Source of the DNA: JBBILG01 sp037445085
GTDB lineage: Bacteria; Pseudomonadota; Gammaproteobacteria; Burkholderiales; Methylophilaceae
NCBI GenBank assembly: GCA_037445085.1
Contig: JBBILG010000050.1
Location: 1-13,574 of the forward strand
Length of the DNA: 13,574 nt
Reading direction: 5' to 3'
The translations under genes and the position numbers were made by a program. Below the pieces are notes generated by a model that did not search any database, had not been told where the DNA came from, and was given only the letters and a program-made list of their open reading frames with translations. Positions 1 through 6,517 of this stretch are shown here, one piece after another. Each line of letters opens with the position of its first letter. The stretch's first letter is position 1.

Positions 1-55
1 GAGCGCAACCTTGCCAAGGTTGAGGTCGCGAGTTCGAGACTCGTTTCCCGCTCCA
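1..55 (+). tRNA. tRNA-Gly (anticodon GCC), 5' end cut off by the window edge
   Basis: This is the 3' part of a glycine tRNA gene. The sequence enters in the D arm (GAGC). The anticodon stem is CAACC (6-10) with GGTTG (18-22), and the loop TTGCCAA carries anticodon GCC at 13-15. The T arm pairs GCGAG (28-32) with CTCGT (40-44) around TTCGAGA. The acceptor 3' strand TTCCCGC (45-51) is followed by discriminator T and an encoded CCA (53-55). The 5' acceptor strand and most of the D arm lie outside the window. It is followed 46 bases later by tRNA-Cys, the same order as in the E. coli glyW-cysT-leuZ operon, so the two are probably co-transcribed. Confidence 0.95.
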
Positions 56-101
56 TTGACTGAAAAGGGGAAAGGCGCCAGCTTTTCCCGTGGTGCCTCC
101 G

Positions 102-175
102 GGCGGAATGGCAGAGTGGTTATGCAGCGGCCTGCAAAGCCGTGTACGCCGGTTCGATTCCGACTTCCGCCTCCA
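102..175 (+). tRNA. tRNA-Cys (anticodon GCA)
   Basis: This is a complete cysteine tRNA gene. The acceptor stem GGCGGAA (102-108) pairs with TTCCGCC (165-171), followed by discriminator T and an encoded CCA (173-175). The anticodon stem GCGGC (127-131) pairs with GCCGT (139-143) around the loop CTGCAAA, with GCA at 134-136. The T arm contains GGTTCGATTCC. In E. coli a tRNA-Leu gene follows in the same operon. None is visible here in the next 168 bases, where a toxin-antitoxin module begins instead. Confidence 0.96.
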
Positions 176-298
176 ATAACCTGTTTCACCAAGTCCAAGC
201 ACCGGCATGACTGCAAGCCGCATTCCATCGTGCCCGGCCTTTGCAAAATGCCGCGCGTGTTTTATCCATGCCGCACCCCTCAAAAGCGGGCGGATTGA

Positions 299-310
299 AA
301 TTGAGCAATT
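299..310. promoter_or_regulatory. Candidate HigA operator (inverted repeat overlapping the higB -35)
   Basis: AATTG-AG-CAATT is a perfect 12-base inverted repeat. Its right arm overlaps the first bases of the -35 hexamer TTGAAC (309-314) of the higBA promoter. HigA-type antitoxins usually repress their own operon by binding palindromes over the promoter, so this is the natural candidate site. No protein-binding evidence is available from sequence alone. Confidence 0.45.
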
Positions 311-337
311 GAACAGCGAAACGCAACGCTATACAAT
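309..337 (+). promoter_or_regulatory. Sigma-70-type promoter of higBA
   Basis: TTGAAC (309-314) and TACAAT (332-337) are separated by exactly 17 bases, a near-consensus sigma-70 promoter. The predicted transcription start, seven bases after the -10, falls on position 344, the first base of the higB GTG start codon. The message would therefore have no or almost no leader. An overlapping TATACA at 330-335 is an alternative -10 and would give a start about two bases earlier. Confidence 0.65.
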
Positions 338-343
338 GGAGCC

Positions 344-622
344 GTGATTAAGAGTTTCCAGCATAAAGGGCTGCAAGCCTTTTTCGAGACGGGCAGCAAG
401 ACAGGCATACAGCCGCACCATGCGCCCCGGCTGGCAAGGCAATTGCGGCGGCTTGATGAGGCCGCCAGCCCGGCGGACATGAATATCCCCGGCTGGAAAA
501 TGCACCCGCTGGGCGGCGATCTGGCCGGACATTACGCGGTATGGGTCAACGGCAATTGGCGCTTAACCTTTGCTTTTGATGGCATCGATGCCGTGCTGGT
601 GGATTATCAGGACTACCACTGA
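344..622 (+). CDS. higB: HigB-like toxin of a type II toxin-antitoxin system (RelE/ParE superfamily)
   Basis: The 92-residue product matches the HigB/RelE-fold mRNA interferase family along its whole length. It has the family opening (IKSFQHKGLQAFFETGS), the central PADMNIPGWKMHPLGGDL, and the end in which GNWRLTF precedes a closing VDYQDYH. HigB toxins cleave mRNA, usually on the ribosome, and are held inactive by HigA. The start is a GTG: the family alignment begins exactly there, and no usable SD precedes it (GGAG at 339-342 is only one base away). The toxin gene precedes the antitoxin gene, the typical higBA order, with 13 bases between them. The product looks full length with no internal damage. 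Family assignment is firm; toxicity is inferred. Confidence 0.92.
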   Translation: MIKSFQHKGLQAFFETGSKTGIQPHHAPRLARQLRRLDEAASPADMNIPGWKMHPLGGDLAGHYAVWVNGNWRLTFAFDGIDAVLVDYQDYH

Positions 623-635
623 AAGGAATATGAAC

Positions 636-941
636 ATGAGCCGAATGTACAACCCTCCGCACCCCGGCGAAACCCTGCGGGAAGATGTATTGCCCGCCTT
701 GGGGCTGACTGTCACCGATGCCGCCGCACAACTGGGCGTTACCCGTGCGGCGCTTTCCCGCGTGCTGAATGGCCGCGCTGCCATATCGCCGGAAATGGCC
801 TTGCGGATCGAGCAATGGCTGGGCGTGGAAAATGGCGGGCGGGCGGACGTATGGCTGGCCGAGCAAGCCAGCTACGATCTGTGGCAAGCCCGCAAGACCT
901 TCAAGCCCAAGGTACAGAAAGCGCCAGCGATGGCGGCATAG
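636..941 (+). CDS. higA: HigA-like antitoxin / HTH transcriptional regulator
   Basis: The product is a 101-residue XRE-type helix-turn-helix protein of the HigA/VapI antitoxin group. It opens with the diagnostic RMYNPPHPGE. The HTH lies at about residues 27-46 (TDAAAQLGVTRAALSRVLNG) and is followed by ISPEMALRIEQWLG. HigA binds and neutralises HigB and represses the operon. The ATG at 636 is preferred: AGGA at 624-627 lies eight bases upstream, whereas the in-frame ATG at 630 has only two bases of spacing. Unlike higB, this gene has a conventional ribosome-binding site. The C-terminal tail (KTFKPKVQKAPAMAA) is basic and low in complexity. Confidence in the family is high; the exact start is uncertain by two codons. 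Confidence 0.92.
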   Translation: MSRMYNPPHPGETLREDVLPALGLTVTDAAAQLGVTRAALSRVLNGRAAISPEMALRIEQWLGVENGGRADVWLAEQASYDLWQARKTFKPKVQKAPAMAA

Positions 942-944
942 AGC

Positions 945-1032
945 AACACCGCCCCCCATGCGGTTCATGGGGAAGCGGGGCGGGCTGGTGTTTAGGCCAC
1001 CACGAACCGCCGGCTGCGGGTGCGGCGGCTTT
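945..1032 (+). terminator. Hairpins downstream of higA, possible terminator
   Basis: Three dyads occur between higA and modA. CCCCATG (954-960) pairs perfectly with CATGGGG (966-972) around a five-base loop. AACACC (945-950) pairs with GGTGTT (987-992), enclosing the first hairpin. CCGCCG (1007-1012) pairs with CGGCGG (1023-1028). The T-tracts after them are only three long, so termination is likely to be weak or factor-assisted. The rest of the 942-1065 gap holds only the modA promoter. Confidence 0.35.
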
Positions 1033-1059
1033 GCCTTATCCCCGCGATTTCGCTAGACT
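1031..1059 (+). promoter_or_regulatory. Promoter of modABC
   Basis: TTGCCT (1031-1036) and TAGACT (1054-1059) are separated by 17 bases. The predicted transcription start is at 1066, the A of the modA ATG, which implies a leaderless transcript. No ModE-type operator (the long ATCGNTATATA-like palindrome) and no molybdenum-cofactor riboswitch can be seen here. Confidence 0.55.
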
Positions 1060-1065
1060 GGCCGC

Positions 1066-1845
1066 ATGAAACCGGTCATCAACGTCGTCGCCTGCCTGTT
1101 GGCCGCACTGCTCTGTCTCGTTGCGCCCGCGCGCGCGGACAAGATCACCGTTGCCGCGGCTTCCGATCTCAAGTACGCGATGGATGAAATCGCCGATGGA
1201 TTCCGCAAGGCCCATCCCGCCGACCAGGTCGAAGTGGTGTACGGCTCTTCGGGCAAGTTCTTCGCGCAGATCCGCAACGGCGCGCCCTACGATCTGTTCT
1301 TTTCGGCGGACGTCGCCTATCCGCGCGAACTGGCGCAACTGGGCCACGCGGCCGCCCCGGTGCGCTCCTACGCGCTGGGGCGCATCGCGCTGTGGAGCGC
1401 CGTCATGGATGCCACGCGCATGACGCTGGACAGCCTCACGGATCCGGCCATCACCCGCATCGCCATCGCCAATCCCAGGCACGCGCCTTATGGCAAGCGT
1501 GCCGAGGAGGCCCTGCGCGCCGCCGGGCTGTGGGACAAGGTCGCCCACAAGCTGGTCAACGGCGAGAGCGTCTCCCACGCCACGCATTTCGTGCAGACCG
1601 GCAACGCCCAGGTCGGCATGATCGCGCTGTCGCTGGCACTGGGCCCGGATCTGGCGAGCAAGGGCGGCTACTGGCTGATCCCAGACACGCTGCACCAGCC
1701 GCTGGAGCAGGGCTATGTCATCACCCGGCGCGCAGGAAACAGCGCCCTTGCCAAGCGCTTTGCCGACTACGTGGAAGGGCCGCAGGCGCGCGCGGTGATG
1801 CGGCGCTACGGCTTCATTCTGCCCGGCGAGGACGCCGCCCGGTAA
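1066..1845 (+). CDS. modA: Molybdate ABC transporter, periplasmic substrate-binding protein
   Basis: The 259-residue product is ModA, which captures molybdate (or tungstate) in the periplasm and delivers it to ModBC. Residues 1-24 form a typical signal peptide ending ARA, with cleavage before DKITVAAASD. The anion-binding segments are AAASDL (S33) and YGSSGKFF (S61/S62). The SADVAYP, GRIALWS and IANPRHAPYG segments are typical of the family, and the protein ends in an ADYVEGPQARAVMRRYGF motif. The length is normal. The ATG at 1066 is the only start that gives a proper signal peptide. It has no SD, but a -10 element sits six bases upstream. It is first in the modABC operon, with modB 30 bases downstream. 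Confidence 0.96.
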   Translation: MKPVINVVACLLAALLCLVAPARADKITVAAASDLKYAMDEIADGFRKAHPADQVEVVYGSSGKFFAQIRNGAPYDLFFSADVAYPRELAQLGHAAAPVRSYALGRIALWSAVMDATRMTLDSLTDPAITRIAIANPRHAPYGKRAEEALRAAGLWDKVAHKLVNGESVSHATHFVQTGNAQVGMIALSLALGPDLASKGGYWLIPDTLHQPLEQGYVITRRAGNSALAKRFADYVEGPQARAVMRRYGFILPGEDAAR

Positions 1846-1875
1846 TATCCCCTAGCAGCAGCTTCCCGAACCGCC

Positions 1876-2556
1876 ATGCTCCTCACCGACAGTGACCAGC
1901 AGGCTCTCTGGCTCACCCTGCGCCTTGCCGGCATCGTCACTCTCATCCTGCTCGTCGTGGGCACGCCCATCGCCTGGTGGCTGGCGCGCACCCGTGCCTG
2001 GTGGAAAGGGGCGGTGGCGGCGGTGGTCGCCATGCCGCTGGTGCTGCCGCCCTCGGTGCTCGGCTTCTATCTGCTGCTGGCCATGGGGCCGCAGGGGCCG
2101 CTCGGACAGTTCACCCAGGCGCTCGGTCTCGGCCTGCTGCCGTTCACTTTCTGGGGGCTGGTGATCGCCTCGGTGATCTATTCGCTGCCCTTCATGGTGC
2201 AGCCCTTGCAGACGGCCTTCCAGGCCATCGGCGAGCGGCCGCTGGAAGTAGCCGCCACCCTGCGCGCATCCAGGCTCGATGCCTTCTTCACCGTGGCGGT
2301 GCCGATGGCGCTGCCGGGCTTCGTGTCCGCCTGCGTGCTCACCTTCGCCCACACCGTGGGCGAGTTCGGCGTGGTGCTCATGATAGGCGGCAGCATCCCG
2401 GGCGAGACCCGCGTCGCCGCGGTACAGATCTACGATCACGTCGAGGCGCTGGATTACCTCGATGCCCACCGGCTGGCCGGCGTGCTGCTGGTGTTTTCCT
2501 TCCTGGTGCTGCTGGCGATCCATGTCTGGCGACCGGGGACGCGAAAGATCGGCTGA
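1876..2556 (+). CDS. modB: Molybdate ABC transporter, permease
   Basis: The 226-residue inner-membrane protein has about five hydrophobic segments (roughly residues 15-37, 46-70, 88-110, 135-160 and 198-217), the usual ModB/CysT-type topology. The cytoplasmic EAA loop, which contacts the ATPase, is visible as LEVAATLRASRLDAFF followed by VAVPMALPG. AHTVGEFGVVLMIGGSIPG is the conserved ModB segment near the end of the pore domain. ModB forms the homodimeric channel for molybdate and couples to ModC. The ATG at 1876 has no clear SD, so translation may depend on coupling or on upstream reading. The stop overlaps nothing, but modC starts one base later. Confidence 0.95.
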   Translation: MLLTDSDQQALWLTLRLAGIVTLILLVVGTPIAWWLARTRAWWKGAVAAVVAMPLVLPPSVLGFYLLLAMGPQGPLGQFTQALGLGLLPFTFWGLVIASVIYSLPFMVQPLQTAFQAIGERPLEVAATLRASRLDAFFTVAVPMALPGFVSACVLTFAHTVGEFGVVLMIGGSIPGETRVAAVQIYDHVEALDYLDAHRLAGVLLVFSFLVLLAIHVWRPGTRKIG

Positions 2557-2557
2557 A

Positions 2558-3631
2558 ATGTCCGGCCTGCGCGCCCGCTTCAGGCTGGCCTGGCCCGGCT
2601 TCACCCTGGATGTCGATCTCGGTTTGCCGGGGCAGGGCGTTACCGCGCTGTTCGGCCATTCCGGTTCGGGCAAGACCACCCTGCTGCGCTGCGTGGCCGG
2701 CCTGGAACGCGCGCCGGACGGCCTGCTGCGGGTGGCCGGCGAAACCTGGCAGGACGGCACGCGCTGGCTGCCCACGCACAGGCGCCCCATCGGCTATGTG
2801 TTCCAGGAGGCGAGCCTGTTCCCTCACCTCAGCGTGCTCGGCAACCTGCGCTACGGCATGCGCCGCGCCGGCGGCGCGCCGGCCTCCGCCCTCGATCACG
2901 TCATCGACCTGCTCGGTATCGGCCATCTGCTGTCGCGCCGGCCGGACCGCCTTTCCGGCGGCGAGCGCAGCCGGGTGGCCATCGCGCGGGCGCTGGCCGT
3001 CAACCCGCGCCTGCTGCTGCTGGACGAGCCGCTGGCCGCGCTCGACCATGCGCGCAAGCAGGAAATCCTGCCCTATCTGGAACGTCTGCGCGACGAGCTC
3101 AGCATCCCCATGCTCTACGTCAGCCACGTTCCGGACGAGGTGGCGCGGCTGGCCGACCATCTGGTCGTCATGCGCGAGGGGCGCGTGCTCGCCAGCGGGC
3201 CGCTGGCCGAGACCCTGGTGCGGCTCGATCTGCCGTTCCGGCTCGGCGGGGATACCGGCGCCGTGCTCGCTGCCGAGGTGGGCGCCATCGATGCTCAATG
3301 GCACCTGGCGCGTGTCGATTTCGCCGGCGGCAGCCTGTTGGTCCGCGACCACGGCATCGCCGTCGGTCGCCGCGTGCGCGTGCGCGTGCTGGCGCGCGAT
3401 GTCAGCCTGGCGGCAGCGCACCCCGGCCCCAGCAGCATCCAGAACGTGCTGAAGGGGCGGATCGAAGTCGTCGCCGACGACGAGCACCCCGGCCTCATCC
3501 TGGTGCGGGTGCGCCTCGGCCAGACCGCGCTGCTCGCCAGCCTGACCCGGCGCGCCGCTGCCGCCCTCGAAATCGTGCCCGGCCGGGACGTGTGGGTGCA
3601 GGTCAAGACGGTCGCGCTGCTCGATGAATGA
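2558..3631 (+). CDS. modC: Molybdate ABC transporter, ATP-binding protein
   Basis: The 357-residue ATPase of the molybdate importer has Walker A GHSGSGKTT (33-41), Q-loop Q83, signature LSGGER (132-137), Walker B LLLLDEP (152-158), D-loop ALD and the H-loop histidine H190 (YVSH). After the nucleotide-binding domain, residues from about 285 (SSIQNVLKGRIEVV) to the end form the TOBE/Mop oxyanion-binding domain typical of ModC, which can sense molybdate. The ATG at 2558 follows the modB stop by one base, indicating translational coupling. An upstream in-frame extension to 2462 lies inside modB and lacks family similarity. The residue after the signature is S138 where ModC proteins commonly have Q, a mild departure. 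The gene is convergent with cfa, 12 bases between stops. Confidence 0.96.
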   Translation: MSGLRARFRLAWPGFTLDVDLGLPGQGVTALFGHSGSGKTTLLRCVAGLERAPDGLLRVAGETWQDGTRWLPTHRRPIGYVFQEASLFPHLSVLGNLRYGMRRAGGAPASALDHVIDLLGIGHLLSRRPDRLSGGERSRVAIARALAVNPRLLLLDEPLAALDHARKQEILPYLERLRDELSIPMLYVSHVPDEVARLADHLVVMREGRVLASGPLAETLVRLDLPFRLGGDTGAVLAAEVGAIDAQWHLARVDFAGGSLLVRDHGIAVGRRVRVRVLARDVSLAAAHPGPSSIQNVLKGRIEVVADDEHPGLILVRVRLGQTALLASLTRRAAAALEIVPGRDVWVQVKTVALLDE

Positions 3632-3643
3632 CCGTGGCGCCGT

Positions 3644-4816
3644 TCAGCGCCTGGAGCGATAAGTGCCGGCGCGCTCCCGCTTGCTCAGCACGATCTGCCA
3701 CAACTGCCCCTGCCGCGAGCGGAAGAAGCCGGCGCAGCACATGAGGTAGTATTTCCACATGCGGTAGAACACTTCGCCGTATCTCGCCTCCAGCCTCGGC
3801 CAGGCGCGGTCGAAGTTTTTCCACCAGGCCATCAGGGTGAGGTCGTAATCCGGGCCGAAGTTGTGCCAGTCCTCAATGAGGAAGCGGTATTCCACGGCCG
3901 TGGCGATCTCCCTGGCCGAGGGCAGCTTGCCGTTGGGGAAAATGTAACGGTCGATCCAGGCATCGGTCTTCAGCGTGGTGACATGGTGGCCTATGGTGTG
4001 CAGCAGGAACAGACCGTCGTCCTTGAGCACACGGCGCACCACGTCGAAATAGACCGGGTAGTTCTTCACGCCCACGTGCTCGAACATGCCGACCGACACG
4101 GCCTTGTCGAAGCGGCCGTCAATCCTGCGGTAGTCCATCAGCTCAATGCGCACCGGCAGCCCCTTGCAGCGCTGCTCCGCCAGCTTTTGCTGCTCCCTGG
4201 ACACGGTCACGCCCAGCACTTCCACGTCGTAGCGGCTGGCGGCGTACTGCGCGAGCCCGCCCCAGCCGCAGCCGATCTCCAGCAGTTTCTCGCCGGGCTG
4301 GAGTTCGAGCTTGCGGCAGATCATGTCCAGCTTGTGCTGCTGCGCCTCGGCCAGGTTCTGCGCCTTCTCCCAGTAGGCGCAGGAATAGCTCATGGTGGGG
4401 TCCAGCATGGCCTCGAAGATGTCGTTGCCGATGTCGTAGTGCCTTTCCGCCACTTGGAAGGCACGTTGCGGCGATTGCAGGTTGACGAGGCGATGACGGG
4501 CCATGTCGGCGAGCAGGCGCAGGCGTGACCAGCTGGTCAGCCGGTGGTCGATGTCGGCGCGCAGCAGGCGGTGGAAAGTCTCATCGAGCTGCGCCGACTG
4601 CCACAGCCCTTCCATGTAGGCGCGGCCGAAACCCAGCGAACCCTGCGCGAATATCATGCGGTACACCCGCTCGTCGTAGACCTGGATATCCCACGGCGCA
4701 TCGCCATTGATGCTGATGCCGGATCCCTTGAGCAGGTCGCGGATGCTGGCCGGTGGTGGCGCATGGCCCTTGCCGGGGGCGGGGGGCCGGGGGCCGGTAT
4801 CTTTCGAATCTCGCAA
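3644..4816 (-). CDS. cfa: Cyclopropane-fatty-acyl-phospholipid synthase
   Basis: The 390-residue enzyme transfers a methylene group from S-adenosylmethionine to cis double bonds of membrane phospholipid acyl chains. The SAM-binding motif is LLEIGCGWGGLAQYAA (178-193). All active-site residues known from the E. coli enzyme appear with a constant +7 offset: C146, E246 (GMFEHVG), H273, I275, Y324 and C361. DWHNFGPDYDLTLMAWW is a strong family signature. The start is a TTG, chosen because AGGAGG (4827-4822 on the minus strand) lies five bases upstream and no ATG occurs before the conserved domain. Residues 1-24 are a proline-rich, poorly conserved lead. It probably has its own promoter just behind the ftsX-side terminator. 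It could affect acid and solvent resistance, as in E. coli. Confidence 0.96.
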   Translation of the reverse strand: MRDSKDTGPRPPAPGKGHAPPPASIRDLLKGSGISINGDAPWDIQVYDERVYRMIFAQGSLGFGRAYMEGLWQSAQLDETFHRLLRADIDHRLTSWSRLRLLADMARHRLVNLQSPQRAFQVAERHYDIGNDIFEAMLDPTMSYSCAYWEKAQNLAEAQQHKLDMICRKLELQPGEKLLEIGCGWGGLAQYAASRYDVEVLGVTVSREQQKLAEQRCKGLPVRIELMDYRRIDGRFDKAVSVGMFEHVGVKNYPVYFDVVRRVLKDDGLFLLHTIGHHVTTLKTDAWIDRYIFPNGKLPSAREIATAVEYRFLIEDWHNFGPDYDLTLMAWWKNFDRAWPRLEARYGEVFYRMWKYYLMCCAGFFRSRQGQLWQIVLSKRERAGTYRSRR

Positions 4817-4894
4817 TACTCCCTCCTGGCGACTGATTTGCAGGGCAGTGGGTTAAGCAGGCAGTTTCGTGGCGGCGCGCGGCCGTTGCGGCCA

Positions 4895-4903
4895 ACTATA
4901 GCA
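4895..4903 (-). promoter_or_regulatory. Candidate extended -10 promoter for cfa
   Basis: On the minus strand, positions 4903-4895 read TGCTATAGT, an extended -10 element (TGn plus TATAGT). It lies immediately after the T-tract of the terminator upstream and about 70 bases before the cfa SD. No -35 hexamer is recognisable at 16-18 bases, because that space is the terminator stem. A GGCCG/CGGCC dyad at 4881-4893 would lie at the 5' end of the transcript. Confidence 0.4.
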
Positions 4904-4935
4904 AAAAACCGGTGGCGCGTGCACGCGCCGGCCGG
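4903..4935 (-). terminator. Rho-independent terminator of the ftsYEX operon
   Basis: On the minus strand a 16-base perfect palindrome GGCGCG-TGCA-CGCGCC (4929-4914) is flanked by CCGG (4935-4932) and CCGG (4912-4909), which extend the stem with a small bulge. Six T residues (4908-4903) follow directly. This is a classic intrinsic terminator placed just beyond the expected ftsX stop codon, which is in the assembly gap. Confidence 0.8.
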
Positions 4936-4953
4936 CCCTTGGTTCGGGGTCAG

Positions 4954-5028
4954 NNNNNNNNNNNNNNNNNNNNNNNNNNNNNNNNNNNNNNNNNNNNNNN
5001 NNNNNNNNNNNNNNNNNNNNNNNNNNNN
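4954..5028. other. Assembly gap (75 N)
   Basis: All 75 positions are N. The gap hides the last codons and stop of ftsX. The true length is unknown, since scaffolders often write an estimated or arbitrary number. The known flanks are the ftsX coding end (5029 onward) and the terminator region (4935 downward). Confidence 0.99.
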
Positions 5029-5870
5029 GCGATGCCGAGCAGGCCCAGGGTCAGGTCGGCCGCGGGCAGGACGAGTCGGAAGTCGGAGGCATACTGCCGC
5101 GCGAGATTGGCCACCGAGAGATTGAACAGCCACACCGTCGCCTGCAGCATGAGCAGGGCCATGATGCCGCCGCCCAGGCCGTACAGGCTGCCGGCGTAGA
5201 GAAAGGGACGACGGATGAAGCGGTCGGTGGCGCCGATCAGGCGGGCCAGTTCGATTTCCTCGCGCTGGGTCATGATCTGCAGGCGTATGCTGTTGCCGGT
5301 GACGGCGAGCAGGGCGAAACCGAGCAGGCCGGCGATGACCAATACTGCCTTCTCGCCGAGTTGCAGCAGGGCATGCAGGCGCTTCACCCAGGCGGCGTCC
5401 AGCAGGGCGTGCTCGACGCCCGGCCACTGTTGCAGCTCCTGCCGCAGCCGCTCCAGGCTGGCAGGGTCGCCGCGGCGCGGCTCGATGATGTAGGCATCCG
5501 GCAGCGGGTTGCCTGCGAGGCCGGCGGCGATGTCGGCGATCCCGCCTTGCTGCTGCATCTGCTGCCAGGCCTCGTCGCGGCCGACGAAGCGGAACCCGGC
5601 GAGCTGCGCATGCCGGTGCAGACGCTGGTCCAGTTCCGCCACGGTCTGCGCCGGCGTATCCAGGGCGAGGAACAGGCTGATCTGCGGCGTGTCATCCAGC
5701 GTGCCCGCGGCGCGCTGCAGGTTGTCGATGGCGACGAACAGCATGGCCGGCAGCACCAGGGCGATGCCGATCACGCCCATGGTCGTCAGCACCGACAGGC
5801 GGGTGCGCCACATGCGGGCCAGCACCTGGGTGAGGGCGAGACGATGCTGGGTGAGCCAGCGGCGCATCAT
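5029..5870 (-). CDS. ftsX: Cell division protein FtsX, 3' end lost in the N gap
   Basis: About 280 residues are visible, near the usual total of about 300, so only the last transmembrane segment and tail are missing. FtsX is the membrane part of the FtsEX complex, which links cytoplasmic ATP hydrolysis to activation of peptidoglycan hydrolases at the septum. A short cytoplasmic lead is followed by TM1 (about 27-49). A periplasmic domain (about 50-170) comes next, with RFVGRDEAW and NPLPDAYII typical of FtsX. TM2 is at about 175-200, a cytoplasmic loop reads QREEIELARLIGATDRFIRRPF, and TM3 is at about 225-250. The start ATG (5870-5868) overlaps the ftsE stop as ATGA; a second ATG follows directly, so the start could be one codon later. 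The gene appears intact up to the gap. Confidence 0.95.
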
Positions 5871-6517
5871 CGCAGCTCCCCCTGGTCGAGATGCAGGATG
5901 CGGCCGTCTCTGCCGGCGACGTCGTGCATGGCGTGGGTGGCGATCAACACGGTGACGCCCACCTGGTGGAAGGCATGGAACAGCTTCATGATTTCGCCGG
6001 CGTAGGTTTCGTCGAGATTGGCGGTGGGTTCGTCGGCGATCAGGATGGCGGGCCGGCTTACCACCGCGCGGGCGATGGCCAGCCGTTGCTGCTCCCCGCC
6101 GGACAGGGTGACGGGCATGGCCTTCTCCCGGCCGAGCAGGCCCACCTTGTCCAGCGCGGCGCGCACGCGCCGGGCGGCCTCCTGGCCGACGATGCCGTTG
6201 ATGTAGAGCGGCAGCGCCACGTTGTCGAACACGCTGCGGTCGTAGAGCAGCTTGTGGTCCTGGAACACCAGGCCGAACTTGCGACGCAGGTAGGGGATGG
6301 CCGCCGGGCGCAGCTTGGCGACGTTCTGCTGGCCGATCAGCACGGTGCCGCTGGTGGGCGCCTCCAGCGCCGCCACCAGCTTGAGCAAGGTGCTCTTGCC
6401 GGCGCCGGAATTGCCGGTGACGAACACCAGCTCGCCCTTGCCAATCTCGAAGGACACGTTGCGGACGGCTTCATGGCCGCCCGCATAGCGCTTACCGACC
6501 CGGTCGAAGCGGATCAC
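5867..6517 (-). CDS. ftsE: Cell division ATP-binding protein FtsE
   Basis: The 216-residue ABC ATPase is the cytoplasmic half of FtsEX. It has Walker A GNSGAGKST (35-43), Q-loop Q86 (LVFQDHKLL, a FtsE hallmark), signature LSGGEQQR (138-145), Walker B ILIADEPTANLD (158-169) and H-loop H195. The start is a GTG at 6517-6515 that overlaps the ftsY stop codon as GTGA, and its own stop overlaps the ftsX start by four bases. This chain of overlaps indicates translational coupling of ftsY, ftsE and ftsX. The length is normal for the family. Confidence 0.97.
   Translation of the reverse strand: MIRFDRVGKRYAGGHEAVRNVSFEIGKGELVFVTGNSGAGKSTLLKLVAALEAPTSGTVLIGQQNVAKLRPAAIPYLRRKFGLVFQDHKLLYDRSVFDNVALPLYINGIVGQEAARRVRAALDKVGLLGREKAMPVTLSGGEQQRLAIARAVVSRPAILIADEPTANLDETYAGEIMKLFHAFHQVGVTVLIATHAMHDVAGRDGRILHLDQGELR

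Noticed and set aside
56..101. Dyad between the two tRNA genes (GGGAAA with TTTCCC) as a terminator
   Set aside because: It lies within a likely tRNA operon and has no T-tract. It may be a processing structure or chance.
942..1065. ModE operator or molybdenum-cofactor riboswitch upstream of modA
   Set aside because: No long TATAT-type palindrome and no riboswitch-like leader can exist if transcription starts at 1066. The region has only GC-rich hairpins and the promoter.
1977..3452. Long open frame of 491 codons across modB and modC
   Set aside because: It is a shifted frame of two well-recognised genes. Its product is rich in Ala, Arg, Gly and Pro with no family resemblance, as expected from GC-rich DNA.
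3636..3651. GGCGC/GCGCC dyad at the modC-cfa junction as a terminator
   Set aside because: The stem is only five bases, has no T-tract on either strand and overlaps the cfa stop, so it is too weak to call.
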